Made by a program: the position numbers and the translations under genes
DNA from: Tretioscincus oriximinensis
Taxonomy: Eukaryota > Chordata > Lepidosauria > Squamata > Gymnophthalmidae
Assembly: GCA_022410635.1 (NCBI GenBank)
Contig: JAJVDF010000771.1
Coordinates: 270,622-334,621 of the forward strand
DNA length: 64,000 nt
Reading direction: 5' to 3'
The notes under the pieces: generated by a model
Database searches by the model: none
What the model saw: the letters and a program-made list of their open reading frames with translations, nothing else
What the model was told of the DNA's origin: nothing
Shown here: in pieces, positions 27,801 through 39,800 of the stretch
Layout: every line of letters begins with the position of its first letter
How positions within the stretch are numbered: position 1 is the first letter of the stretch

Positions 27801-30800
27801 GCCTAGTCCCTGTACACTTATGCTGAACAATATATTTGTTAAGTTTTCAAATTACCCAAAGACAGATGTTTGCAAGTTTTTCCACGGTACATATAGCCTT
27901 GATATAAATGGCCCATAAAGATGCTGGGTTGTCCCGCAACTTGCAGCTCAGAACCTGACTCCTGTGTGACATATAATCCACTCATTCGTTAGTTTTTTGG
28001 AGCTTTGCAGAGCATAGAAACGTTCTAATCTCTTCTTTAGCACTACCAATTCTGACCTCTTGAAATTTAGCTGTTTTCTCTTCACCCAGCCAACCACCAC
28101 TGAGCATCAGTAGATATTGCTTCCTGTGTACTTACAAACAACATACATCCCAAGTTATTCTTGGATTCCCTCAGTTAAATGGTTTCATTTCAAGAGTCAA
28201 TAAGTACCAATCTTTTCTGCTGTAGAAATGCTTTGTAGAATTATATACCTCGAGGAAGGCAGCAGCTATGCAATGGGAAGTTGTCAGCCTGTTGCATTTA
28301 CATCTGTATCATTGGCTGCCTCCTTGATTATTGNCTGCCTGGTTAATTTATGTTTGTGCCTAGCAAGGGCAGAAGTCATGCTGGGATTGCAGCAAATACA
28401 GTCTGCACTGGTAGCCAGAGTGAACTTGGTATTCTGAACTAGAAGAAGAAGCTTTTGCAGATGGTCTTACAGTGCCATAGGCTTNGCTGTTGCAAACAGA
28501 AGTCCTTGACCATAATGTCAATCCTTGACATAATTCAGTGCAGCCTGCACAAAGAAAGTGCAATCTGCTCGGACATCAGGCTGCCTGCCAGTGTCTGTAA
28601 TTTTATGTAGGAAACTAAAACCCTAGGAATCCTCCACCCTCATCCCCTTGTGGGGAGCTTTTAAGGGATCCTCCCTCTGAGTAANATAATCAGCACGCAA
28701 ACGCTATTGCTATTTACACAACTGCACTGAGCAAAAAGCTATTTATCTAGCTATAACTGGGCTCTACAAGAAAGAGATCAGCTCAGAGCTGTTGGGCTGG
28801 ATTAAAATAATTCCTTGCGCACTTGTCAGAAATCTGCATCCCCTTTCCCAACACCCCATCAAGCCATTGACCTTCACACTCCCCCAAGGCTGTACACTGT
28901 ATCACTGTAAACTGGCTGTCACGATTCCTTCGCCTTGAGGATGTGAAATAACAAAGTTGCTCCACAAGATGTGAAGCCTCCTTTGCAAAGCAGCCCTCCG
29001 CTCCCGCATCTCCCAGCCAATGTCAGTGCAGCGTCCATCTCCCAGTGCAAAGCTTTAGCAGAAATACAGGAGGCTCATGGAAGGAAGTCGTTTCGAAGCT
29101 ATTTGTGTTTTTGCCAGAGGGATTTATTTGATTTACAAAGCTTGAAGGATTGCCGTTGCTGAATCGGTAGTGGATGAGCTATTTCCCGTGTTTTTCTCAA
29201 AGGAAGTTCATGAGGTGATAAATTTTAGAGTAAAAAAATGGAGGAGGGGGGGGAGTCATTCCCCCCTTTGTGCTTTCTATGTCCAGTCCTGTCAACACCA
29301 TTTCTTCTTCCACTGTCTCTTGTAGGATGGGTTGTTGGATCTCTTGAAATTCTTGGCAGCCCAGCCAGCCTAGTGAGAAGCATTGGAAATGGAATCGCTG
29401 ACTTCTTCAGGCTTCCATATGAAGGGCTAACTCGAGGTCCTGGAGCATTTGTGAGTGGAGTCTCCAGAGGGACAACGTCATTTGTGAAACACATTTCCAA
29501 AGGTAGCTGTCACTGCTGTTTCTATTGCTTCCTTTTTGCTATCGATTCTTATGGCATTTCTCCGGCTTGTTGAATATCAATGAAGTGAAAAGAAAATCAC
29601 AGTACACCAGAAACTGGCAATTTTAGCTCTCCTGATTCATCACTTTTTCATGCTGAACGGAGATGCTAAGGAAGTTCAGCACTTCTGCTGTGCCTCAGAA
29701 ATCATGTATCACATTGCCTCATCATGTATTGTATTTTGAAAAAGAAAAAGGGGGAAAAACTAGAACCTTTGTTATGTATCAGTGAACATGTTTCTGAAAT
29801 AAAGTCATATAGCTGGGTTGTCCTGGGCTTGGACACAGACATAGTGCCATCTTGTGGTTGCAGTGCCTTATTGCAAAAGGGCAAAACATCTGCTTTATCA
29901 GCATTTTAAAGCAACACAACAACCCCCAACTGAGCAGATTTTCTGATACTACTTTTGTCGAGCCCAGCCCCCATGATATTAACATCAAAGGTTAGCTGNG
30001 AAACTTTGGATGGAGAGTTCGGAGCTTAAAATTTCTATCAAAAGAGGGTTGGAGGATAGGTGAGAAACATTTTGCATAAAGATAAAACTGCAATGGAAGA
30101 AAGAGAAGGAGAAGAAAGAGAACAAGAACAACAACAAGAACAAGAACAACAAGAATAGCAAGAATAACAAGAAGAGGAAGAACATGAAGAAGAACAAGAA
30201 GAAGAAGATGAAGAACAACAACAAAAACAAGAACAAGAAGAGCAGGAAGAAGAACAAGAAAAGGAAGAGGAAGAAGAGGAAGAGGGAAAGGAAGAAGAAG
30301 AACAAGAAGGAGGAGGAGGAGGAGAAGAACTGGGGGTTTTATACCCCGCTTTTGTCACCCGAAGGGACTCAAAGCATTTTTAAAGCTACTTTTTGCCCGA
30401 GGGCTTACGTTCTATCTTTCCCATCCGAATACTGTATTTTTGTAAAGAAAAAATACATTACTGTGTTGCATGTCCCAGATCAAACTATTTCATTTGATGC
30501 ATTCTAAGAAAATTGTTCTGTTGGTTTTCTAACCAGGTACATTAACGTCAATTACCAATCTAGCCACAAGCCTTGCTCGCAACATGGATCGACTGTCCCT
30601 GGATGAGGAGCATTATAATCGGCAAGAAGAGTGGCGAAGGCAGCTCCCTGAAAGTCTTGGTGAAGGACTGAGGCAAGGGCTGTCTCGACTGGGGATCAGC
30701 CTCTTAGGTAATGGGTTTCATGACTGTCACAGCCTAAATGTTATTCTCCATCTGCTGGTTTGGACAAATTAAGTTGCAGTCTAAATTCTTAATATAAACA

Positions 30801-33800
30801 GCATCTATATGTGTTCCTTTTCACATGTCTACATGGCCCAGAACCTTTCAGCAGGTGGAGACTGGTGCCATATTCCCTTCTTGTCTACACTGAGAAGAGA
30901 AAGGAAAAAGACCCATAAGTCAGACTTTGAGGCCCAATCTTCCAGATTTTACCTCAGAATTCAGTGCGGGTGACCAACATCCCCCTCCACGATGCAGTCA
31001 GGGTGTTTTAATCCACTCTAGTAATCACATATATCCAGGCAAATTTTGGAATAGGAAACTAATACACAACTGATATGCTGGCCCTTTCTGGTCCTAGTTT
31101 GGTTGGCTTCAGGTTGACTGAAGAGGCCCTCTGTTTGGGTAGTACCATGGCTGAGGGACAGAAACAAGGGTTCATTGCATTTAGTAGAAGCATTTAGAAG
31201 CAATTAGTAACAGTATTGGGAGTTGTACACGAATCGCATATGCTTTATCAGAGAATTCACCTACATATGGGTACAAATTCTNGTGCAGCCATGCAGNCCA
31301 TTTCCTGTTTGGCGATGTCACTTCTGCCCCATGCTTCTGGAAAGGGTGCTCCGGGGCCCTGAAGTGACATCACAAACGTTGTCACTTTGGTCTCTGCTTC
31401 TGGAAAGTGGTTGCTACCAGTCCCACCCCAGAAGTGATGTCACCAAATTTTGTGTGAGATTTTCAAGCTTCGGGGACAAGATTGCCAGCCCAAATATTCC
31501 CAGCACTTGTTAGTAGTTAACTGACAGAAGGAAGAATATTAAAAGTACCTGTAAAAAGGAAAAGTTTGTATTCAGCAAATCACTCTTTTGAGTAGACCTT
31601 GTATTAGCTGAAATTGTCTGATACAGTTTTGGAACATCTGCTGCCAAGAGAAGGAAAGGAGGCCAAGTAATCAAGGCAAATAACTCCTGGCAAAAGGGAC
31701 AAGAAGTTGTCACCCACTTACATTTTAGTTAGATAGAGTGGAATAATTGGAGGAACGGATTCCATGCCGGAGCAAATAGAATCTTTTCCTTTCCAGACGA
31801 AACTTGAAAACGTGAATCGCCACCAGCAAATAATTATAATGTCCAAAGATTTTATAGTTTAGCTGTTTCACCTTCACTGATTAGGAGATGAAACCTGCTT
31901 TCCTTACCTTTAGGAGAGAACCAAAGGTATTTTTTCTAGTCTTTCGGCAAAAGCAGCACTGAATTCACTAACCAGTTAGCAAAGCTTTTGCATTTAGCAT
32001 TAGGCAATAAGCAGAAACACAGAAGAGCCTTCATGCTTGTAGAAGAAACTGCAAATAAAACTGTTCTGGAAATGAGCAATACAGAGCAGAATGAATTTTA
32101 AAAATGGAAAGTGTTATGGATGCTGATGAAAAAGAAATAATAATGATGATCCATCATCATCATCATCATCATGTATGCCAGTAATAGAAATGGACTGAAA
32201 ACTATTGAGATCTGCCACTAATCAGTCCCATTTTGCAGTCTGTTGCAAAAAGTGGAATTCTGGATCATCAATAATAATAATAATTAATTATTATTATTAA
32301 TCATCATCATCATCATGACAAACTGAAGAGGGATGAATCAATTAAAAACTATTCCTCATAGAAAGTCTCCTTTGAAAGGCTTTTGCAAGGACCAAGTTCT
32401 AGAAAATGACCTTTATGAATTTGTTTATATCCTGCTGTTCGCTCTTAGTTTCAGGATACGTTGCAGCAAGTGAACAGAATTTTAAAACAAATTAAAAACC
32501 AATGTAAAATTGTAATGTAAACATTCAACCATAGAATTTGCACTTCTGTATTGAAAGGGGAAAATATTCTGCATATTCATTTGAATGCTTAAGTGAATGT
32601 ATGTTCACCATCAGTCTAAACATGCTGCTTGACAGACCTCGAATTCCAGATCGTGTGGCCAGTCAACACTGCAGAACTTTCATGCCATAACTTTAGATAA
32701 CATTTCAGTTCCTTTTGGTATTTTTTTATGCTGCATTTTCTAGTTTGCTCAGGATACCAATTGTATTTCAAGGAAGCAATTCACTACATTAGATTTTTAT
32801 GTAGAATGCTTCCATCGATGTGCCCATACAGAAATTATTTATTTATTTATTTATTTATTTGTTCTTATATCCCGCCCTATACCCGAAGGTCTCAGGGCGG
32901 CCAACCATAGGGTGGTGCACATAGCTTTTGTTGCTTTCTCCACAACAGACACCCTATGGAGTAGGTGGGGCTGAGAGAGTTCAAAGAACTGGGACTGGCC
33001 CAAGGTCACCCAGCTGGCTTTCATGGAGGAGTGGGGAATCGAACTGAGAGACTACCAGGTACGAGTCCAACACTAACCACTACACCAAACTGGCAATCCA
33101 TGCAATATCAACCACAAAGAACAGGAAGCCATATATAACTTGTATTAACAGATTCCTCTGTTAGTCTCCAATGTGCTACAAGCCCCCTTCTAGCTATCTA
33201 TATAATATATATTTTTTAAAAATAGTAACACTTTGTACTTTAAAAAAAAAATCAGGGGTATCTACAATTGTATTGTGTNCTTTTATTTATGTGTGATGTA
33301 TGGAAGAGAAAACAGTATCTCTGGGTGGAAAAGTTTGTGTGTGAACAAGGAAGTGCAAGGACACAATTGTGTTCCACTGTTTTATTTTAACGAGTCAGAG
33401 GAAAATCTCTCAAACTGATTATTTCCTTTGCATCATAGATAACTTGGAAGCTTGTTCTTTATTTTAAAAACACTTGAGCATAGTTCAAGTNTCAAGTAAA
33501 TCACGAAGAAAAACATTTTGTTCAGCAAAAACAGCTACACTGCTGGCCAATCTCATNTAATTATATTAAAACTATGCCAAAAGTCCCACTTAGCGGAGAA
33601 AATTGCACTAGGAGCTTTAAATTATAATTGACAAATGGAACAATTCCTTACATGGTATTAGTTTCTGAAAGGACAATGGGATTTCAAACTATTTTTTTTA
33701 ATTTAACAATTAACAATAGCAAAAACTAATAAACAAACCTGTTATAATCAAATTTTACACTGCANTATCATACCATTCATATATCAATTACTTATATCTC

Positions 33801-36800
33801 TAGTCAAAACTGTTTAGTTGTTTTAGAAGTTCAAAAATCCACATATTACAACAAATGATTGTATGGTTCAAGTAAATGTTTTATTATTCATCTACATACG
33901 AAGTATAATAGGCATTTCCAGGGAGGGGTAATCTGGGCACCATCNCANGGGCCCGGAGACCCAATCNTTACAAGCCCCCCAGCAATGCTGGGCCCTCCCA
34001 CCCACCTTAGTTCCTTCCCTACATTTTAAAGTCTTCAGNGATGTGCAGTGAGTCTTCCAGCTGANTATGCCACGTGTGCGTGACCATCCGGAACTGCTTG
34101 TTAGCGCATGTTCGGCATAATCAGCTGGACAACTCACTGCATGTTGCTGAAGACTTTAAAACATAAGATAGAAAGCTGAGCGGGGGGGGGGGGTGTACAG
34201 TCTTCTGCCCTGGGGACCCCGGGAGCCTGGCTCCATCATTAGAGAGTATGTATCTATAAATCTTAGGAAATTAACACTCTCTGCTCATTNGGAGAACAAA
34301 GACTNAAACTCAAATACTTTGGTCACATAATGAAAATGTCATCCTCACTAGAAAATACCCTGATGCTGAGAAAAAGTAGAGGCAAAATAAAAGAAAGGAT
34401 NGATTGGATTGATCTGATGGAAGCAACAAAGGTACTTGGCCAGACTTCAGGAAGCAATGGAAGACCAAGGGCTTGATGTACTTATTATCCATGGGGCATG
34501 AAGAATCAAATACAACTGAGTGNCTGAATACGGAATAAATAGAGAAAATGATTTGGACCATAAGCAGTTATGACCTAAATATTATTGCACAGGAGGAAGC
34601 AATAAAAAACATCTCAAAGAACAAGAACAAAAAAGTATTTTTTTACCCAAGGGGTAAAAAATCTGTGGAATTTACTTCCAGAAGAGGCAGTGGTAACAAG
34701 TAGCCTAGGTAGCTGTAAAATAGGAATAGACAAATTCATGGAAAGCCAAGTNTNTCAATAGCTAGTATGATGGATGTCTTGATACTGCCCCCAGGGTGGA
34801 GCAACAGGCAGTACTCCCGAGAAACCTTTTGGAGGGAGTACAGAACAGGTGAAGGNTTTGCCTTCTGCTTGAGAGCGCCCAGGAGCAGTGAGACAATGTT
34901 GGACTAAATGGACACTGACCGATTCAGCAGGGATCCTCATATGTTCTTATGTTTATCTTTCCATTAGCTATTTTCAAATCCTTAACATAAGGGCGTTTTA
35001 CATTCCCTTGTTTGTTCTAACTCTTCTGCCCATCAGTTTCCTAGAATGTTCCCTGGTTCTAGTATTGTTTTTAATAGAGAAAATATTTTCCCTATTCACC
35101 TTATCTGTCCCATGTATCTCATATACTTCAGTCAGAAGAAGAAGAAGAACTGGGTTCTTATACCCCGCTTTTCTCACCTTTCAAAGGGACTCAAAGTGGC
35201 TTACAAGGGTATTTTTGCCCGAAGGCTCACATTCAATCTTCCCCACCAGGCTCTGGTGGTTCTCATGTATCTACTTGCAGTCAGTNGCAATTTCNTGCAA
35301 TTCATGCTTTTGAATAGCTGGGTTGGCTAGAGCTACAGGCAAGTGGAAGGTGCTCACCCCTCCCCACGTCCCACACAGGGCTTCGAAACCCCNNNNNNNN
35401 NNNNNNNNNNNNNNNNNNNNNNNNNNNNNNNNNNNNNNNNNNNNNNNNNNNNNNNNNNNNNNNNNNNNNNNNNNNNNNNNNNNNNNNNNNNNNNNNNNNN
35501 NNGGATTCCTTAGCAACTGAGCTATCCGTGCCTATCAGATCACCTCTTAAAAGAAAAAGGATAAAGGTTTCCAGATAACAAGTACACAGAAGAAAACAAT
35601 CGAATGGGAAACGAAATGTTTCATGTGAAAAAGTGTGACTAAAATGGTGGGAACCTATCAGAAGTAGAAGAGATTAAGAACAACTGGCAAGAATACACAG
35701 TAAAGCTGTCACGTGACGATGTGGTTACTGTCTGAGAGCCAGACATTCTGAAGAGTGAAGTCAAGTTGGCCTTGGGAAGCATGACTAACATCAAGACTAG
35801 AAGAGGTGGTGAGATTCCAGCTGAACTTTAAAATTTAAAAGGTGATGCTTTTAAAGTGCTATATCAAGTATGCCACCAAATTTGGAAAACTCAATAGTGG
35901 CCACTGGATTGGAAAAAGTCAACTCATGTTCCAACCCCAGAGAAACACAGTGCCAAATAATGTTTAAACTTTTAAACAGTTGCACTTATTTCACGCTCTA
36001 GTAAGGCAATGCTCGAAACACTATAAACTCCGCCTNCAGCCATATGTGGACTGAAAACTATCAAAATTGCAAGTTGATTTTCGGAATGGCAAAGGAACCA
36101 GATATCAAAGAGTCAGTATTTGTTGGCTTATGGAAAAAGCAAAGGAATTCTAGGAAAATATCTACTTCTGCTTCATTGACTAGTTAGCTTAAAGCCTTTG
36201 ATGCTTTGAATCACAGCAAATTGTGATGTGACAACCGAACAACTTTACTTGTCTTCTGAGGAACGTGTACATTTATTTTTATTTAGGAGTTTATATCCCG
36301 CCCTTCATCATAGGTCCCAGAGTAGGTAATGGAAGATTAAAAATTAATAAATAGCATACATTAATAAAACATTTTTTAAAAAAACCCTCCCTCCCTGGAA
36401 GAACAAAACACAGAGGGAGNTGATATGGGTATACTGGTTAAAATGAGAATTAAACATAAGACATAGGAGGTCATTCAGTGGGAACCCCCAGATTATGGAA
36501 TAGCTTCTCTTTTGAGATATGTCGGACGTCCTCATTTTATATATTTAGACCTCTGATAAAGATGCATCTTGATTATTAGTTGAGGGAACAGCATCTATTC
36601 CGGATGGAGGAAGGGAGGGNTACAATATCTGTTGCATATATTGAGACTAAGTTTGCATGCACACNAGGACTTAAAAAAAATAGCAGTTGCGTGTCCATGC
36701 AGGTTCCNTGTATATTCTGTGACCAATGCCCCAGTTCCGTAATATCACTCGGGGCAGGGCAGTCCGAAAAANNTTTCAACAGCCACTAGAGACTACTGCT

Positions 36801-39800
36801 GCGTTCTCGGGAGATGACAGGTGAGGGCCGCGAGAGGACGGAGGTTCTCCAAAATTATGCCTGAATATCCCAGCAATAGTTTATTACGGGAAAAACGGCA
36901 TTTTTTGCGGGATGACTGTGTACGTGCAGCTTAAGCTGCAAAGAAAGCAGATTATATAAGCTCAGTTCGCAAAATACAGGTCAAAAGCCAGTCTCATATA
37001 TTTCTAGTTATGCCCACTCNGTTTAGTTCTCCTTACCTGGAATTCTTCAATTTTCACGCTCCAAGACTGTCCAGTCCCCTTCAATGTTTATTTTGAACTT
37101 CCTTTTCTTATACACCACATTTTCCTGCCTGCCCTCCAATCTGCTATCCCTGGATGTGTTTTTTTCACTGTTCCAGCAAACAGTCCTCTTTTGTTGAATA
37201 GAAACACAGAAGTGCTGATCCTATGTGAAAAAAGACGTGTCGTTAACTATATATTTCACATNGGATCAGTGAGTTTTTATATGTGAATTCCCCATTTGTG
37301 AGGGTTTTCAGGATTATTATTTCAGGGTTATTATACAATAAACTATTGTATAGTTTAAGGGGTAAGGAAAATATGAAATCTTGGAAAATTACTTATGTAA
37401 AGTTTAGTCACCTGAATCATGGTCATAGTTCATTCCCTTCGGAAACTGCCTGGAACAACCTGAAATAAACAGGAGCAGGGGACTGTTGCTAAAAGCAAAA
37501 ATTAAAGGTTGAATAGGGCAAAATTTTGAAAGTATTTCTTCTAAAGACAGTGAGTAACATTTGCTTCAGGTAGAATGTCTTACCTGCTGAACTTAGAAGT
37601 CTTATGCACTTGCAAGTAGACCTTCTGGGAGGGAAGGTAGGACACTTATGTAGGATTCCCACATAAAAGCCAGAGTATAGTTTTTCTTCTTCAGTGGATA
37701 TTGAAAACCAGTTTGGTGTAGTCACTCACATCTGGTAGTCTCCCGGTTTGATTCCCCACTCCTCCATGAAAGCCAACAGGGTGACCTTGGGCCAATCACA
37801 GTTCTCTGAACTCTCTCAGCCCCACCTACTTCACAGGGTGTCTGTTGTGCAGAAAGCANCAAAAGCTATGTGTGCCATTCTATAGTTGGCCGCCCTGAGA
37901 CCTTTGGGTATAGGGCGGGATGTAAGTACAAATAAATAAATAAATAGAAGGAAGGGCTTTTCGCCAGTTGCACCTTCTAATGCCTTTTGCACCTGGGAGG
38001 TGGGGAATCACATTTTTGCTATATCCCAGTTTTTATNTAGAAACCCTACACTTGTGAGAATGTGCTTTGCACTGAAATGTTCACCTATCTCAGTAGAGTC
38101 CTTGCCTCCGTTATCGTTGAGTTGGCGTGCGTTTTCANTGGAACAAGTTACAACCGTAGAACAGGAGTTCTTGTTCATAAGTAATACCCACTCAAGATGT
38201 CCAACAGTTACTAAAGTTACTGAATTTTCTTGTTACAATAAGTATCTTTTAAGTCACTCATCTGGGGATTGGTACGAACTTGACTTGTTCTGTAGTTCTG
38301 TAGTCTCTTATAAATAATATTTTGAACTTTTGGCTTGTGGAAGTGTGATGAATTAGAACATTGCAAAGTCCTTGATTTTCCAGGATGGTTGACATTGTGC
38401 NGGAAATCCAAAGTTATTGCTGTTATATTTAAACATAACAGATTGCTTCTTGTTCTTGGTGGCTGCCCTTACTCAAGATATGGCTACAGAACATTAACTT
38501 ACAAACTGGCTTAGACTGCAATTGTCTGTACTGTTTTACTTAAACAGAATGGAGAACNTACCCTGTCTCTCTGATTTTGTTTACAAATTCTTTATTGCTG
38601 AAATAANGTACTCTATTCTTAGTTGTTAAGGGAAAAAATAACCATCCAAATACCTAGAAATGTGTTGCAATGGGAATGAACAAGTGTCTAGACTGTATTT
38701 TACAAGGGAGAAATTAACAAGCAGAGTTTTCTTGCCACATCAGTCTTTGGTGTTAATATAAAACAAAAGCTGATGTATCTATTTATAACATAACCCAACA
38801 TCTGTAGCATAAATTAAAGAGTGGTTGTNAATTCTCAAAGCCTTTGTTTCCCAGAAATCTGATTGGTCATTCTGAAGTGCCTGTCCAACACTGGTCGACC
38901 AATCAGATCCAATAATAAATAGATGATATAGAATCCATATGATTAAAAAGAGACGCATTTCTATTTTAACAGATCAAGTATACGTATTTCTATTCATGCT
39001 ACTGTTTACTATTAGCCTTAGAAGCNTAGTCAAAACCCAGAAAGCCTTAAGGTAAGATATCTTTGAGGGTAGGTACTAAATTAATAAGTAGCAATCTGTA
39101 AGAGAACATAGAAGAAGCCATGCCAAACCAGCCCACATGGAGGCACCAGTTGCAGGTGGGGACTCTCAAGCAGAATTANAACTGATAATTAAAACAGATT
39201 AGAAGTGATCATTCAAGCAGCCTGCAAAATGCAGGGCAGCCAGTTTCGATCCCATCTTCTTCCCAGAGGTAGGAAACAGCGAACTACTTCTATTCCGTGT
39301 GTCCATGGAAACACACATGGTATCAACCAGTTGTCAGTCAACTCAACACAAACCCTGGATCACACTCAGTTATGGGCATCATTCATGGAACCCCTGTGGC
39401 ACCCCATCCCTTCCATAACATGTTTTTTCAGCATTCCTGGCATGGAATTCTGGGACGGGAATAGTTGGGTACGTTCAGGACATTCTGAAGGGTCACTGAG
39501 AACCATGNCCGTTAAACTTGACTTCAGCGGCATCGTTGCATATCGTACCTCGTTTCCAGTATAATACGTCACACGGCCATGTTCTTTCTGCAGTCCTATT
39601 CTATATTTACTGACAAGACAGCATGGGGGCTTTTGAGTGCATAGGAAGCTTTTATTAGCATTCATGTCTGCTGCAGATAACTATGTCCTAGTTTCAACAT
39701 AAAGGAGGAAGTTTAAATATGTTTAATAAGTTTGCAATGCCTGTGTGGTCCCCACTGTTGAAACACATGGATAGAGTGACAGAAAACAGTAAGGTAACCT

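Larger units (their letters stand above)
25116..29325 (+). other. VPS13B intron 13
   Basis: About 4.2 kb. It holds a hairpin at 25,254-25,313, a family B SINE on the minus strand (26,797-27,010) and a GATCAT microsatellite (27,398-27,442). The remainder shows nothing recognisable. The region 28,220-28,440 has an open frame with no family resemblance. Confidence 0.55.
29503..30536 (+). other. VPS13B intron 14 with purine-rich tract
   Basis: About 1 kb. It holds the AAG/AAC-rich tract (30,085-30,320) and a truncated family A SINE tail on the minus strand (30,320-30,430). Nothing else is recognised. Confidence 0.7.

Noticed and set aside
29985..30507. Long open frames on both strands in the GAA/CAA tract (lysine-rich or leucine/serine-rich).
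   Set aside because: Low-complexity microsatellite in an intron; the composition alone creates the frames.
39205..39564. 119-codon open frame in VPS13B intron 15.
   Set aside because: No recognisable motif, no good splice sites at the edges and no poly(A) signal; kept only as an unexplained stretch.
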